Below, piece by piece: positions 8,113 to 17,404 of a DNA stretch of 50,325 nt. The first letter of the stretch is position 1, and each line of letters begins with the position of its first letter. A program made the position numbers and the translations under genes. Source of the stretch: an uncultured Lachnospiraceae bacterium (GTDB lineage Bacteria > Bacillota > Clostridia > Lachnospirales > Lachnospiraceae); contig CATJIO010000099.1 in assembly GCA_949740725.1 (NCBI GenBank), forward strand, positions 1 through 50,325, read 5' to 3'. Below the pieces are notes generated by a model. It was given only the letters and a program-made list of their open reading frames with translations, was not told where the DNA came from and did not search any database.

Positions 8113-8991
8113 TCATTCAATATTCTGTATCTGCTCTCGTACCTTCTCGATCTCGGTTTTCAGGGCAATGGCCTTCTCCGAGACCGCTAAGTCATTGGCC
8201 TTGGAAAGGGTGGTGTTCGCCTCCCGGTTCATCTCCTGAGCCAGAAAATCCAACTCCCGGCCAATACTTCCCCCTGCCACAAGCTTTTTCTTCATGGTTT
8301 CAATGTGGCTCTTTAGCCGGACCATCTCCTCATCGGTGCAGATCTTATCCGCGTAAATAATTACCTCCGCGGCAATCCGGCCTTCATCCATGTTGGCGCT
8401 GCCCAAAAGCTCCTCCACCTTGTCCGTCAGCTTCCTGCGGTACTCTTCCAGAACCTTAGGCGAGCGTTCCTCAATAAAGGCCACCAGCTGCCGCATGTAG
8501 TCCAGCTTTCCTAAAAGATCGCGCTTTAAGTTCTCTCCCTCAGTAATCCGGGTCTCCACAAAATTTCTGGCCGCCTCCGAAATCCCTGTGGAGAGAACCT
8601 TCCACAGCTGATCCTCATCATCCGGCCTCTGCTCCATCGACAGAACCTCTGGGCACTTGGCCAAAACCGACGCGGTCAGATCATTGGGAATACAAAACTG
8701 CTCAGCCATCTGGGAGAATGCGGCAGCGTACTCGGCCGCCAGAGATGCGTTGTATTTTAAACAAAAGTTTCCTTCCGTATAATCCTCATAATTAATAAAC
8801 AGATCGATCTTTCCCCGCTGAATGTACTGTTTAAGAATGGTCCGGATGGAGCTCTCAAAACAGTTGAATTTCTTTGGCATCTTGATATTCAAGTCCAGAT
8901 AGCGGTGATTGACGGCTTTCATTTCGACAGAAATCTTGTACTGATCTGTGATAGTCTCATATCTGCCGAAGCCGGTCATGCTTTTTAACAT
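8113..8991 (-). CDS. yicC: YicC/YloC family endoribonuclease
   Basis: A 292-residue YicC-family protein; members are RNA endonucleases. The N-terminal MTGFGRYE and KAVNHRYLDLNIKMP and the C-terminal GGSIGRELDFLAQEMNREANT stretches are family hallmarks. The ATG at 8991 (MLKSMTGF) is chosen because relatives start here and AGAGAGG lies upstream; a start 12 codons earlier is possible but less likely. First gene of yicC-gmk-rpoZ. Confidence 0.93.
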   Translation of the reverse strand: MLKSMTGFGRYETITDQYKISVEMKAVNHRYLDLNIKMPKKFNCFESSIRTILKQYIQRGKIDLFINYEDYTEGNFCLKYNASLAAEYAAAFSQMAEQFCIPNDLTASVLAKCPEVLSMEQRPDDEDQLWKVLSTGISEAARNFVETRITEGENLKRDLLGKLDYMRQLVAFIEERSPKVLEEYRRKLTDKVEELLGSANMDEGRIAAEVIIYADKICTDEEMVRLKSHIETMKKKLVAGGSIGRELDFLAQEMNREANTTLSKANDLAVSEKAIALKTEIEKVREQIQNIE

Positions 8992-9131
8992 AGGAGCGGC
9001 CTCTCTTTCGCCATAGTTAGTTACCATTATAAGTCATGGTTCTAGGCAAGTCAATAAAAAAATATGTCTTTCCTGCCGTATTGGTCTTTTCACTTACCGG
9101 AAACATTTGTGAAATTCTGCCCGTGCACAGC

Positions 9132-9209
9132 AAAAACGCCCTGCAGGATACCCGCCGTGAATCGTCGCCAAAAAACATAACGATTCATCACCAATATCCC
9201 CAAGGCGTT
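9132..9209 (-). terminator. Probable rho-independent terminator of the P-loop kinase
   Basis: On the minus strand AACGCC...GGGATA pairs, with internal bulges, with TATCC...GGCGTT, which runs into TTTTT. An internal GAATCGT/ACGATTC stem is also present. It lies directly after the kinase gene. Confidence 0.5.
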
Positions 9210-9226
9210 CCTCATCAGTCAGCAGG

Positions 9227-9979
9227 CTATTCAGCCTCCCCCCGCGTTATCTCATAGCTGCCATCCGGCAATAGCCGGAGGGTCAGATCTCCATCCATTG
9301 AACGGTTAAGGCAAAGTCTGGCATTATCAAGATCACTGCGCTCAACAAACTGCACAGCCTGATCATAATCTGTTCCGCTGGCAGTCTTACGGGCGATGAG
9401 CCGTTCCCGCAGCATATCCACATCGGCGATAATCTTGATGGTATAGTCGGCAAGCTTCTTTAAATCCCGCCAGCCATCCTCATCCAGAAGGAGATAGTTT
9501 CCCTCCAGCAGGATGATGCTGCCCTTGACCTGCAGTCCATTTTCCACCGGATTATGCATCAGACGGTTATACTCCGGCCAGTCGCAGTCCTCTCCGGCAA
9601 CTACCCGGGACAGCCTTTTCCGGAGCTGATCCAAGTCAAAGGTCACTGGCGCCCCCTTGATCTTTACCATAGGAATTTCCTCTCCATCCCGAAGGATCGT
9701 ATGGGTGAGCAGGTATTCCTGACGCTGATGAAACCCATCCATGCCTATCACCGTCACTGGCGTAAGGCCGGGGGTATTCTGGGAAAGCTGCTTCAGAAAA
9801 CTGGCTAGTGTGCTCTTTCCCGCGCCGGGAGGCGCTGCCAGCATAACGAAAATCCGTCCTCCCTTTTCTCGCTGCATTTGGGTGAGCCGGTTAAGGAGCG
9901 GCAGGAAAATCTCATCGATGTCCCTCTCCTGATAAACCGCATCTACCCTCAGTCCATTGATCTCAATCGAGTACTTCAT
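9227..9979 (-). CDS. Uridine kinase-like P-loop kinase
   Basis: A 250-residue P-loop NTPase of the nucleoside/nucleotide kinase (uridine kinase/phosphoribulokinase-like) group. The Walker A motif APPGAGKST is at residues 49-57, with GMDGFHQRQEYL and LLEGNYLLLDEDGW downstream, characteristic of small-molecule kinases of this fold. The substrate (nucleoside, sugar or vitamin) cannot be told from sequence. ATG at 9979 follows AGGAAAG; a start 21 codons earlier lacks a binding site. It is a single gene between the yicC operon and the divergent mscL. Confidence 0.8.
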   Translation of the reverse strand: MKYSIEINGLRVDAVYQERDIDEIFLPLLNRLTQMQREKGGRIFVMLAAPPGAGKSTLASFLKQLSQNTPGLTPVTVIGMDGFHQRQEYLLTHTILRDGEEIPMVKIKGAPVTFDLDQLRKRLSRVVAGEDCDWPEYNRLMHNPVENGLQVKGSIILLEGNYLLLDEDGWRDLKKLADYTIKIIADVDMLRERLIARKTASGTDYDQAVQFVERSDLDNARLCLNRSMDGDLTLRLLPDGSYEITRGEAE

Positions 9980-10084
9980 TATCTTTCCTCCCAGCAAATT
10001 CGGCCATGCTTCAAGAACTATATTGATAGTCTTATTTTCCATGCTTTTTCGAAAAATGTCAAGTGGGATAAAGAAATAAAAAAT

Positions 10085-10113
10085 TTGCTATTTTTCCTCA
10101 TCTGTGGTACACT
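10085..10113 (+). promoter_or_regulatory. Sigma-A-type promoter of mscL
   Basis: TTGCTA (-35), 17-base spacer, TACACT (-10), about 60 bases before the mscL start and pointing towards it. Each hexamer matches consensus at four of six positions. Confidence 0.5.
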
Positions 10114-10171
10114 TAACCGGATTCTCGCCCTGCAGGCAGATTTGCAGCGGTGCTTAACAAAGGAGGACTCT

Positions 10172-10582
10172 ATGAGAAAATTCATCGAAGAATTTAAAGC
10201 ATTTGCCCTGAGAGGGAATGTGATGGATATGGCCGTCGGTGTGATCATCGGCGGCGCATTTTCCGGGATCGTCACCTCTCTCACCGACAATTTCATCAAT
10301 CCCATTTTAAACGTATGTACTGGGCATGCGCGTTACACTTTCCAGGACGTGGCCGGCTTTGCCTCATCCTTTATCTCCTCTGTGGTAAACTTCCTAATCA
10401 TGGCCTTTATCCTGTTCTGTTTGATCAAGGTGATCAATAAGGCCGCGAATCTGGGGAAGAAGAAAGAGGAGGAAGAGGAGAAAGCGCCCACCACAAAGAT
10501 CTGCCCCTTCTGTAAAAGCGAAATTCCCATAGACGCTACCCGCTGTGCTCACTGCACATCTCAGCTTACCCAGGAGAGCTGA
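10172..10582 (+). CDS. mscL: Large-conductance mechanosensitive channel with zinc-ribbon tail
   Basis: A 136-residue MscL, a homopentameric membrane channel that opens under hypo-osmotic stress. The N-terminal FIEEFKAFALRGNVMDMAVGVIIGGAF is diagnostic, with two membrane helices and a charged lysine/glutamate linker. The C-terminus ends in CPFCKSEI...RCAHC, a four-cysteine zinc-ribbon of two CxxC pairs, not part of the classical protein. ATG at 10172 has AAAGGAGG immediately upstream. It is transcribed alone and divergently from the kinase and ends at a shared terminator with engB. Confidence 0.95.
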   Translation: MRKFIEEFKAFALRGNVMDMAVGVIIGGAFSGIVTSLTDNFINPILNVCTGHARYTFQDVAGFASSFISSVVNFLIMAFILFCLIKVINKAANLGKKKEEEEEKAPTTKICPFCKSEIPIDATRCAHCTSQLTQES

Positions 10583-10605
10583 CAAGAAAGCCTCAAGTCC
10601 CACCA

Positions 10606-10660
10606 GCAAAAAACCCACACCGTTGGCTCGTCACCGCCACCGGTATGGGTTCTCTTATTT
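10606..10660. terminator. Bidirectional terminator between mscL and engB
   Basis: AACCCACACCG pairs with CGGTATGGGTT (one wobble pair), flanked by an A-run on the left and a T-rich stretch on the right, so it can stop transcription from either of the two convergent genes. Confidence 0.7.
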
Positions 10661-10667
10661 TCTGCTC

Positions 10668-11291
10668 TCATTCCTCTGCGCTCTTAGGATCCTCATTCGG
10701 AACTAATCGCTCCTGAATCACATCCCAGATCTCTTCCCTCCCCTGCCTGGTCTCCGCCGAAAAGGGAATCAGGATATCCTCCTTCTTCATCCCCAGCCCT
10801 TCCCGCACCAGCTTCACCTGTCTCGCCACCTGGCTCCGTTTTAATTTGTCCAGCTTAGTCGCGATGATCACCGGGCGATACCCGTGGTACACGATCCACT
10901 CATACATGGAGCGATCATTCTCCGAAGGATCATGGCGGATGTCAATTAATAGAAATATAATCTTCAGCACCCTGGTTCTCTTCAGATAATTTTCCACCAT
11001 CTTCCCCCACTTGGCCTTAGCCTCCAGAGAAACCTTAGCGTAGCCATAGCCGGGAAGATCCACGAAGTAAAGGGAATCATTAATCGAATAAAAATTAATG
11101 GTCTGGGTTTTTCCTGGCTGGGAGGAGGTCCTGGCCAGGGATTTCCTGTTCATCAGGGCATTGATCAGCGAAGATTTGCCTACATTAGACTTGCCGGCAA
11201 AGGCAATTTCCGGCAGATCGTGATCCGGTATCTTGCTGGTTATGCCGCACACCGTTTCCAGCTCCGCTTTTTTAATCGTCACATTACTCAT
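10668..11291 (-). CDS. engB: Ribosome biogenesis GTP-binding protein EngB/YsxC
   Basis: A 207-residue TrmE-Era-type GTPase needed for large-subunit assembly. The G1 loop GKSNVGKSS (residues about 33-41), G3 DLPGYGYA, G4 TKLDK and G5 SAETRQG motifs are all intact. It starts 8 bases after lon, with ATAGGAGAT before the ATG; lon-engB is a conserved Firmicutes pair. Confidence 0.95.
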   Translation of the reverse strand: MSNVTIKKAELETVCGITSKIPDHDLPEIAFAGKSNVGKSSLINALMNRKSLARTSSQPGKTQTINFYSINDSLYFVDLPGYGYAKVSLEAKAKWGKMVENYLKRTRVLKIIFLLIDIRHDPSENDRSMYEWIVYHGYRPVIIATKLDKLKRSQVARQVKLVREGLGMKKEDILIPFSAETRQGREEIWDVIQERLVPNEDPKSAEE

Positions 11292-11299
11292 ATTATCTC

Positions 11300-13621
11300 C
11301 TATTCCGCCAACGCCTCCTTAAGCACCTCTTCCATCCGGCTGACAAAAACAATCTCTAAGCCTTTAGTAATCTCTTTGGAAAGCTCGTGGATATCCGGCC
11401 GGTTCTTCTCGGGAACCAGCACCTTCTTCACATGGGCCATCTTCGCCGCCAGGAGTTTCTCTTTCAATCCTCCAATAGGAAGCACCCGTCCCCGTAGGGT
11501 GACCTCTCCGGTCATCGCCGTCTTGGCCTGGACCGGCTTTCCCGTCACCGCGGAAAACATGGCCGTGGCCATGGTGATTCCCGCCGAGGGGCCATCCTTA
11601 GGCACAGCTCCCTCCGGAATATGAATGTGAATGTCATGCTTTTCAAAATAGTCGTGCTTCACCTGATAATCTGGGCAAATGCTTCGGACATAGGTAAGGG
11701 CCGTCCTGGCAGACTCCTTCATCACATCCCCCATCTGTCCAGTCGTTAAGAGCTCGCCTTTTCCTGGCATCGCATTCACCTCGATCTGGAGGGTATCTCC
11801 CCCTACGCTGGTCCATGCTAGGCCACGGGCAATTCCTATCTGGTTCTCCTCCCCTGCATCTTCAAAGGTGATTTTTTCCTTCCCCAAATACTTTTCCAAT
11901 GTATTCTCCGTCACACGGATAGTCCGTTTCCGGTCATCCAGAAACTCCCTGGCGGCCTTCCGGCAAATGTCCCCGATACGCCGCTCCAGATTCCGAACGC
12001 CGGCTTCCCTGGTGTAATGGTGAATCATTTTCTCCAGAGCATGATCCGAAATCGTCACCTGGGCAGGGGGCAGGCCATTTTTCTTCAGCTGTTTCCCCAC
12101 CAGGTACTCCCTGGCAATATGGAACTTTTCATTCTCCGTGTAGCTGTTTACCTCAATGATCTCCATCCGGTCTAAAAGAGGTTTGGGGATCGTCTGGGTG
12201 GTGTTGGCTGTGGCGATAAACAGCACCTGGGACAGATCGATAGGCGTCTCTACATAGTGGTCCCGGAACCGAACATTCTGCTCACTGTCCAGTACCTCCA
12301 ACAGCGCAGAGGAAGTATCCCCCTTATAATCGCTGCTCACCTTGTCGATTTCGTCTAACAGCATCAGCGGATTCGAAACCCCTGCCTGCCTTAACCCCTC
12401 CACCAGCCGTCCCGGCATAGCTCCCACATACGTCTTCCGGTGTCCCCGGATCTCTGCCTCGTCCCGAACACCGCCCAGGCTGATGCGCACATACTTTTTA
12501 TTCAATGCTCTGGCCACTGAGCGGGCGACCGAAGTCTTTCCGGTTCCTGGAGGCCCTACCAAACAGAGGATAGAGCCGCTTCCCTGTCCGGTGAGAATCC
12601 GCACAGCCAGATACTCCAGAATCCGCTCTTTTACCTTGTCCAAACCATAGTGGTCTTCATTTAAAATGTCTTCTGCATGGTGAATATCCTGATTATCTTT
12701 GGACATCTTTTTCCAGGGAAGCTCCAGCAGGGTCTCGATGTAGGTTCGGATCACATTGCCCTCCTGGCTTCCTCCCGGCATCGCCCTCAACCGTTCGATC
12801 TCCTTCTTCAGCTTCTCCTTCACCTCTTTGTCCGCCTTCAGGTTCTTCACCTGCTTCTCGTAGTCATCTCCATCAGACATGGTATTATCTTCGCCCAGCT
12901 CCTGACGGAGCACGCGCATCTGCTCCCGAAGGATGTACTCTTTTTGATTCTTCTCCACCGCGGCCTTTACCTTCACCTGGAAGTCCCGTTTCACCTTTGC
13001 CACCTGGATCTCAATGACCAGCTTCTGAACCACTGATTCATAGCGCACAGACAGATACAGGCTTTCCAGCACTTGCTGGCGGAATTCATAATTCCATGGA
13101 ATCTGAATGGCCGTCTGATCTAACAACTCCTCCAAATCCTGGATCATCAAAAGATTGGAAATAATCTCCTTCATCATGCGAAGGTTCACCTGGCCGTATT
13201 CCTCCAGCTTCTCCTTCACGATCCGCAGCATAGCCTCCATGGCTACATATTCCAGGGGCTCCAGGGAAAGCGCTGGCAGCGCCTCCTCTACCTCTGCCAG
13301 AAAGTACGCGCCATCCATATCCAGGCGAATCAGCTCTCCACGCAAATTCCCTTCCACCATCACCCGGATAATCCCTCCAGGCATTTTTACCAGCTGCTTT
13401 ACCTGGGCAATACAGCCCACCTGATACAAATCCTTCCGCTCTGGCTCAGACACTTCCGCCTGCCGCTGAGTGACCAAAAACACCTTTTGATCCTCCATCA
13501 TGGCCTTTTCCACCGCCGCCACAGACTTATCCCGGCTGATGTCAAAATGAATCATCATCCCCGGCAGCACAGTTAGCCCCCGAAGGGCGATTGCCGGTAG
13601 TGTGTATACTTTTTGTTCCAT
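11300..13621 (-). CDS. lon: ATP-dependent protease Lon
   Basis: A 773-residue LonA that degrades misfolded and regulatory proteins in the cytoplasm. Domains in order: LAN substrate-binding domain (about 1-200), coiled coil (200-300), AAA+ module with Walker A GPPGTGKT at 356-363 and Walker B LLDEIDK at 421-427, and the protease domain with catalytic Ser679 (DGPSAG) and Lys722 (GGLKEK). Length is normal. I chose the ATG at 13621 because AGAAAGG is 7 bases upstream; ATGs two and seven codons earlier lack one. It lies 240 bases after clpX and 8 before engB. Confidence 0.96.
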   Translation of the reverse strand: MEQKVYTLPAIALRGLTVLPGMMIHFDISRDKSVAAVEKAMMEDQKVFLVTQRQAEVSEPERKDLYQVGCIAQVKQLVKMPGGIIRVMVEGNLRGELIRLDMDGAYFLAEVEEALPALSLEPLEYVAMEAMLRIVKEKLEEYGQVNLRMMKEIISNLLMIQDLEELLDQTAIQIPWNYEFRQQVLESLYLSVRYESVVQKLVIEIQVAKVKRDFQVKVKAAVEKNQKEYILREQMRVLRQELGEDNTMSDGDDYEKQVKNLKADKEVKEKLKKEIERLRAMPGGSQEGNVIRTYIETLLELPWKKMSKDNQDIHHAEDILNEDHYGLDKVKERILEYLAVRILTGQGSGSILCLVGPPGTGKTSVARSVARALNKKYVRISLGGVRDEAEIRGHRKTYVGAMPGRLVEGLRQAGVSNPLMLLDEIDKVSSDYKGDTSSALLEVLDSEQNVRFRDHYVETPIDLSQVLFIATANTTQTIPKPLLDRMEIIEVNSYTENEKFHIAREYLVGKQLKKNGLPPAQVTISDHALEKMIHHYTREAGVRNLERRIGDICRKAAREFLDDRKRTIRVTENTLEKYLGKEKITFEDAGEENQIGIARGLAWTSVGGDTLQIEVNAMPGKGELLTTGQMGDVMKESARTALTYVRSICPDYQVKHDYFEKHDIHIHIPEGAVPKDGPSAGITMATAMFSAVTGKPVQAKTAMTGEVTLRGRVLPIGGLKEKLLAAKMAHVKKVLVPEKNRPDIHELSKEITKGLEIVFVSRMEEVLKEALAE

Positions 13622-13653
13622 TGTCATCCTTTCTGAATCCACAGATATCCCCT

Positions 13654-13680
13654 AAAAAGAATCCTACCGCGCAAGATTCT
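13654..13680 (-). terminator. Short hairpin plus T-run just upstream of lon
   Basis: On the minus strand AGAATC and GATTCT form a 6-base-pair stem (extended by wobble pairs) followed by TTTTTA. It could be the clpX terminator or an attenuator in the lon leader, as it lies only about 30 bases before the lon start. Confidence 0.35.
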
Positions 13681-13751
13681 CCGTCTACGGCGGGCCCCTT
13701 TGCCGGCATCCTTTCCCTCCGCCGCAGTGCGATCCAAAACGGAGCGTTTTT

Positions 13752-13780
13752 GTTTCACAGGACGCATTTTCCTATGAAAC
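13752..13780. other. 11-bp inverted repeat in the clpX-lon gap
   Basis: GTTTCACAGGA and TCCTATGAAAC form an 11-base-pair stem with one wobble and a 7-base loop. Neither strand has a T-run after it, so it is not an ordinary terminator; it could be an operator or RNA structure in the lon leader. Confidence 0.35.
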
Positions 13781-13863
13781 AAGAAAAGCGCTGCAGCCTC
13801 TCCTTACACAGCGCCTTCCTAATCTATGGAAACTACATCCGTGGATCCCCATCCACCGATGTC

Positions 13864-15168
13864 TTATGCTATTTCTCCGGACTGTTTCTTCCGGGTTCTC
13901 CGGTTCGACGCAGCCCTGGGCACCGCCGTATCCCGGTAAACGATCTCAGGCTCTCCCTCCCCCTGGATCACCTCTCTGGTGATGGTTACGATACCGATAG
14001 TATCATCTGAGGGAATCTCATACATCAAATCCGTCATCACCTTCTCCAGGATAGAACGCAGGCCTCTGGCTCCGGTCTTCCTCTCTGCCGCCAGCTCCGC
14101 CACCGCCATCAAAGCATCCTGGGTAAACTCCAGCTTCACGTCATCCAGCTCGAACAGCTTCTGGAACTGCTTGGTAAGGGCATTCTTAGGCTGGGACAGG
14201 ATCTGCACCAATGTGTTCTTATCCAGCATGTTTAATGACACAGTAATAGGAACACGGCCGATAAACTCCGGAATCAGCCCAAACTTGCTTAAATCCTGGG
14301 GAAGCACCTGGTGAAGCAGCTCGTCGAGGTCCGTCTTATTCTTATCCACGATGTTCGCGTTAAAGCCGATGGAGCCAGCATTTAAGCGCTGCTCCACGAT
14401 CCTCTCCAGACCATCGAAGGCCCCGCCGCAAATAAACAGGATATTGGTGGTATCGATCTGGAGAAGTTCCTGATGGGGATGCTTTCTCCCGCCCTGGGGC
14501 GGAACACTGGCTACCGTGCCCTCCAGAATCTTTAGCAAAGCCTGCTGTACTCCCTCCCCGGAAACATCCCGGGTAATGGACACATTCTCCGACTTCTTCG
14601 TGATCTTGTCAATCTCGTCAATATAGATAATCCCGTACTCCGCCTTGCTGATATCATAGTCCGCGGCCTGAATAAGCTTCAGCAGGATATTCTCCACATC
14701 CTCACCTACATAGCCAGCCTCCGTCAACGCAGTGGCATCCGCGATAGCAAAGGGAACGTTCAAAATCTTTGCCATGGTCTGGGCCAGATAGGTCTTACCT
14801 GATCCTGTAGGCCCCAGCATTAAAATATTGCTCTTGGCAATATCCATGTCAATGTGCTTCGATGTGGTAACCCTTTTATAGTGATTGTAAACCGCCACAG
14901 AAAGCACCTTTTTCGCCTCATCCTGGCCAATCACATATTCATCCAGGAATGCCTTGATCTCTTTCGGCTTCATCAGATTGATCTCGCTGAACGCCGAGAG
15001 CTCCTCTTCCTCCATATCCGCAAACTCTTCCTCCAGGATCTCCGAGCATAGCTCGATGCACTCATCACAGATATAGACATTATTCGAGCCGGCGATCAGC
15101 TTCCGGACCTGTTCCTGGGACTTCCCGCAAAAGGAGCATCTGACCTTCTCCTCTGTTCTGACAGCCAT
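13864..15168 (-). CDS. clpX: ClpXP protease ATPase subunit ClpX
   Basis: A 434-residue AAA+ unfoldase that feeds substrates to ClpP. The N-terminal zinc-binding domain has cysteines 11, 14, 34 and 37. Walker A GPTGSGKT is at 119-126, the pore loop GYVGED follows, then IDEIDK and the sensor-2 GARGLR motif. It follows clpP by 24 bases with GAGGTGG before the ATG. The order tig-clpP-clpX-lon is conserved in Firmicutes. Confidence 0.97.
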   Translation of the reverse strand: MAVRTEEKVRCSFCGKSQEQVRKLIAGSNNVYICDECIELCSEILEEEFADMEEEELSAFSEINLMKPKEIKAFLDEYVIGQDEAKKVLSVAVYNHYKRVTTSKHIDMDIAKSNILMLGPTGSGKTYLAQTMAKILNVPFAIADATALTEAGYVGEDVENILLKLIQAADYDISKAEYGIIYIDEIDKITKKSENVSITRDVSGEGVQQALLKILEGTVASVPPQGGRKHPHQELLQIDTTNILFICGGAFDGLERIVEQRLNAGSIGFNANIVDKNKTDLDELLHQVLPQDLSKFGLIPEFIGRVPITVSLNMLDKNTLVQILSQPKNALTKQFQKLFELDDVKLEFTQDALMAVAELAAERKTGARGLRSILEKVMTDLMYEIPSDDTIGIVTITREVIQGEGEPEIVYRDTAVPRAASNRRTRKKQSGEIA

Positions 15169-15192
15169 ATATCCACCTCATTTCTACCAGAC

Positions 15193-15774
15193 CTAACGGC
15201 TGGTGATTACTTTGTCAATCAGGCCATAGGCAAGGGCTTCCTCGGCAGTCATGTAATTATCCCGCTCCGTATCCCTCTCGATCACCTCGATGGGCTGGCC
15301 GGTATTGGCCGCCAGAATCTCATTTAACTTTTTCTTGGTCTGAAGAATCTTCTCTGCCACAATCTGAATCTCCGTCGCCTGTCCTCTGGCGCCACCGGAA
15401 GGCTGATGGATCATCACTTCCGCGTTGGGAAGGGCCATTCTTTTCCCCTTTGTCCCCCCTGCCAGAAGGAACGCCCCCATGCTGGCCGCCATACCGATAC
15501 AGATGGTGGAAATGTCACACTTAATATAATTCATCGTATCATAAATGGCAAGCCCAGCAGACACAGAGCCTCCCGGGCTGTTAATGTACAGAGAAATCTC
15601 CTTCCCCGGATCCTCTGACTCCAAAAACAGCAGCTGAGCCACCACCAAGCTGGCGGATACATCCGTCACCTCTTCCCCCAGGAAAATAATCCGGTCCTTC
15701 AGCAGCCTGGAGTAAATATCATAGGAACGCTCCCCTCTGCTGGTGGACTCCACTACATAAGGTATTAAACTCAT
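15193..15774 (-). CDS. clpP: ClpP protease proteolytic subunit
   Basis: A 193-residue serine peptidase that forms the barrel of ClpXP. The catalytic triad is visible as Ser98 (GMAASMGA), His123 (MIHQPSGG) and Asp172 (ERDTERDN). Length is standard. AAAGGGGAG precedes the ATG. It lies 202 bases after tig and 24 before clpX. Confidence 0.97.
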   Translation of the reverse strand: MSLIPYVVESTSRGERSYDIYSRLLKDRIIFLGEEVTDVSASLVVAQLLFLESEDPGKEISLYINSPGGSVSAGLAIYDTMNYIKCDISTICIGMAASMGAFLLAGGTKGKRMALPNAEVMIHQPSGGARGQATEIQIVAEKILQTKKKLNEILAANTGQPIEVIERDTERDNYMTAEEALAYGLIDKVITSR

Positions 15775-15854
15775 GGAATATACTCCCCTTTCTTTTTAAA
15801 TACTTTCGGAATCTCTTTGTTCGGCTGATCCGCCGCCCCCTCATCTCACCATCA

Positions 15855-15905
15855 CAGGAAAGTTGCAGCCGTCCTCCAAACCTAAGAAAACTGCTGCAAC
15901 CCCCA
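15855..15905 (-). terminator. Hairpin in the tig-clpP gap
   Basis: GTTGCAGC (minus strand) pairs perfectly with GCTGCAAC; an inner GTTTTC/GAGGAC stem extends it. The T-run after it is short (TTT), so it may be a weak terminator or a processing site that separates tig from clpPX expression. Confidence 0.4.
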
Positions 15906-15976
15906 AAGATCTCTGCTGTGATTCCGCAGTATAGCTGGTAAGCTGACCATCCGGCTCCGCTGTACCCGGGCTGTGA

Positions 15977-17263
15977 TTACACCAGCTTCGCCTCTGCAAC
16001 CAGGAAGTCTACCGCCTCCTGAACCGCAATATCCTGCTTCATCTGCTCCTTCTCAAAATCGCCCATATACTCCTTCAGCTTATCCACTTCCATTTTGTAG
16101 GCCTCTGCCATCTTCTGGAGCTCTTCGTCGATTCTCTCATCACTTACCTGAATGTCCTCTGCCTTCACTACCGCCTCCAAAACCAGTCTGGTGCGGATCC
16201 GGCGCAGGGCCTGGGGACGCATCTGCGCCCGCAGAGAATCCATGGTCATGCCGGTATACTGCATGTACTGCTCAAAGGAAAGACCCTGGCTCTGCATCCG
16301 GCGGGCATTCTCCTGCACCATGCTCTCCACCTGGCTGTCCACCATAGGATCCGGAATATCCATAGAGGCATTCTCCACAACCTTCTCCACAACCCGATCC
16401 TCATTCTCGGTGGCCGCTTCCTTCTGCTTCTTCTCCTCCAGCTTTGTCCGCAGATCCGCCTTATACTCCTCTAAGGTGTCAAAGTCAGAAACCTCGCTGG
16501 CAAACTCATCATCGATCACCGGAAGCTCCTTCTTCTTAATCTCCTTCACCGTTACCTTAAACACTGCCGGCTTGCCAGCCAGATCCTTGGCGTGATACTC
16601 CTCCGGGAAGGTCACATGTACCTCGCAGCTTTCCCCAATATTCTTCCCAATCAGCTGCTCCTCAAAGGTGTCAATAAAGGAATGGGAACCAATGGTCAGG
16701 GGATAATCCTCTGCCTTCCCACCGTCAAAAGCCTTGCCATCCACGGAACCATCGAAATCAATTACCGTCTGATCTCCATCCTCCACCGGGCGATCCTCCA
16801 CGGTAATCAGCCTGGAGTTCTGATTCTGTACCTTTCCCAGCTCAGCAGACACGTCCTCATCCGTCACCTCAGCGGAAGCTCTCTCCACCTCAATGCCTTT
16901 GTACTCTCCTAAAGTAACCTCCGGCTTCACCGCCACGGTTGCAGTATAGATAAAGGGCTTGCCTTTCTCGATCTGCTCAATGGAAACCTCCGGCCGGGAT
17001 ACGATCTCCAGCTGGCTCTCCTTCATGGCGTCCGCATAAGTTTCATTCATCGCCTCATCTGCCGCGTCCTCATAAAACACACCAACGCCGTACATTTTTT
17101 CAATCATGTGCAGCGGAGCCTTGCCCTTGCGGAAACCGGGAATTACAAAACGATTTTTATTCTTCTTGTATGCAGTCTTAATGCACTCCTCAAACTGCTC
17201 GGCCGGAACCTCTACGGTCAGCTTTGCCATGTTCTTTTCTAATTTTTCTACTTGTAAACTCAT
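15977..17263 (-). CDS. tig: Trigger factor
   Basis: A 428-residue ribosome-associated chaperone. The N-terminal ribosome-binding signature GFRKGKAP is at 43-50, the FKBP-type peptidyl-prolyl isomerase domain spans roughly 150-240 (GDQTVIDFDG) and the helical substrate-binding domain follows. Length is normal. AAGGAGG lies upstream of the ATG. First gene of tig-clpP-clpX; an extended -10 promoter is visible 65-75 bases upstream. Confidence 0.96.
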   Translation of the reverse strand: MSLQVEKLEKNMAKLTVEVPAEQFEECIKTAYKKNKNRFVIPGFRKGKAPLHMIEKMYGVGVFYEDAADEAMNETYADAMKESQLEIVSRPEVSIEQIEKGKPFIYTATVAVKPEVTLGEYKGIEVERASAEVTDEDVSAELGKVQNQNSRLITVEDRPVEDGDQTVIDFDGSVDGKAFDGGKAEDYPLTIGSHSFIDTFEEQLIGKNIGESCEVHVTFPEEYHAKDLAGKPAVFKVTVKEIKKKELPVIDDEFASEVSDFDTLEEYKADLRTKLEEKKQKEAATENEDRVVEKVVENASMDIPDPMVDSQVESMVQENARRMQSQGLSFEQYMQYTGMTMDSLRAQMRPQALRRIRTRLVLEAVVKAEDIQVSDERIDEELQKMAEAYKMEVDKLKEYMGDFEKEQMKQDIAVQEAVDFLVAEAKLV

Positions 17264-17329
17264 TCTATGGGTTCCTCCTTAATCTATCCTGTATCCGCCT
17301 GTCCAGAGGGCGTTACACTTCAATTTAAT

Positions 17330-17338
17330 ACTATAGCA
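17330..17338 (-). promoter_or_regulatory. Extended -10 promoter of tig
   Basis: Minus-strand TGCTATAGT, an extended -10 element (TGn followed by TATAGT). The -35 side is poor. It would give a leader of roughly 60 bases before the tig start. Confidence 0.45.
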
Positions 17339-17404
17339 TATCTGTGCATTAAATACCAGCCCTAAAATGTAGATTTTTTGCGAGGTATTTTGATGAATAT
17401 TTCC

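Noticed and set aside
10018-10305. 95-codon minus-strand frame over the start of mscL
   Set aside because: Antisense to conserved MscL sequence and over its promoter.
13622-13863. CIRCE or CtsR heat-shock operators before lon or clpP
   Set aside because: No GAGTGCTAA palindrome or GGTCAAA tandem was found in the gaps before tig, clpP, clpX or lon.
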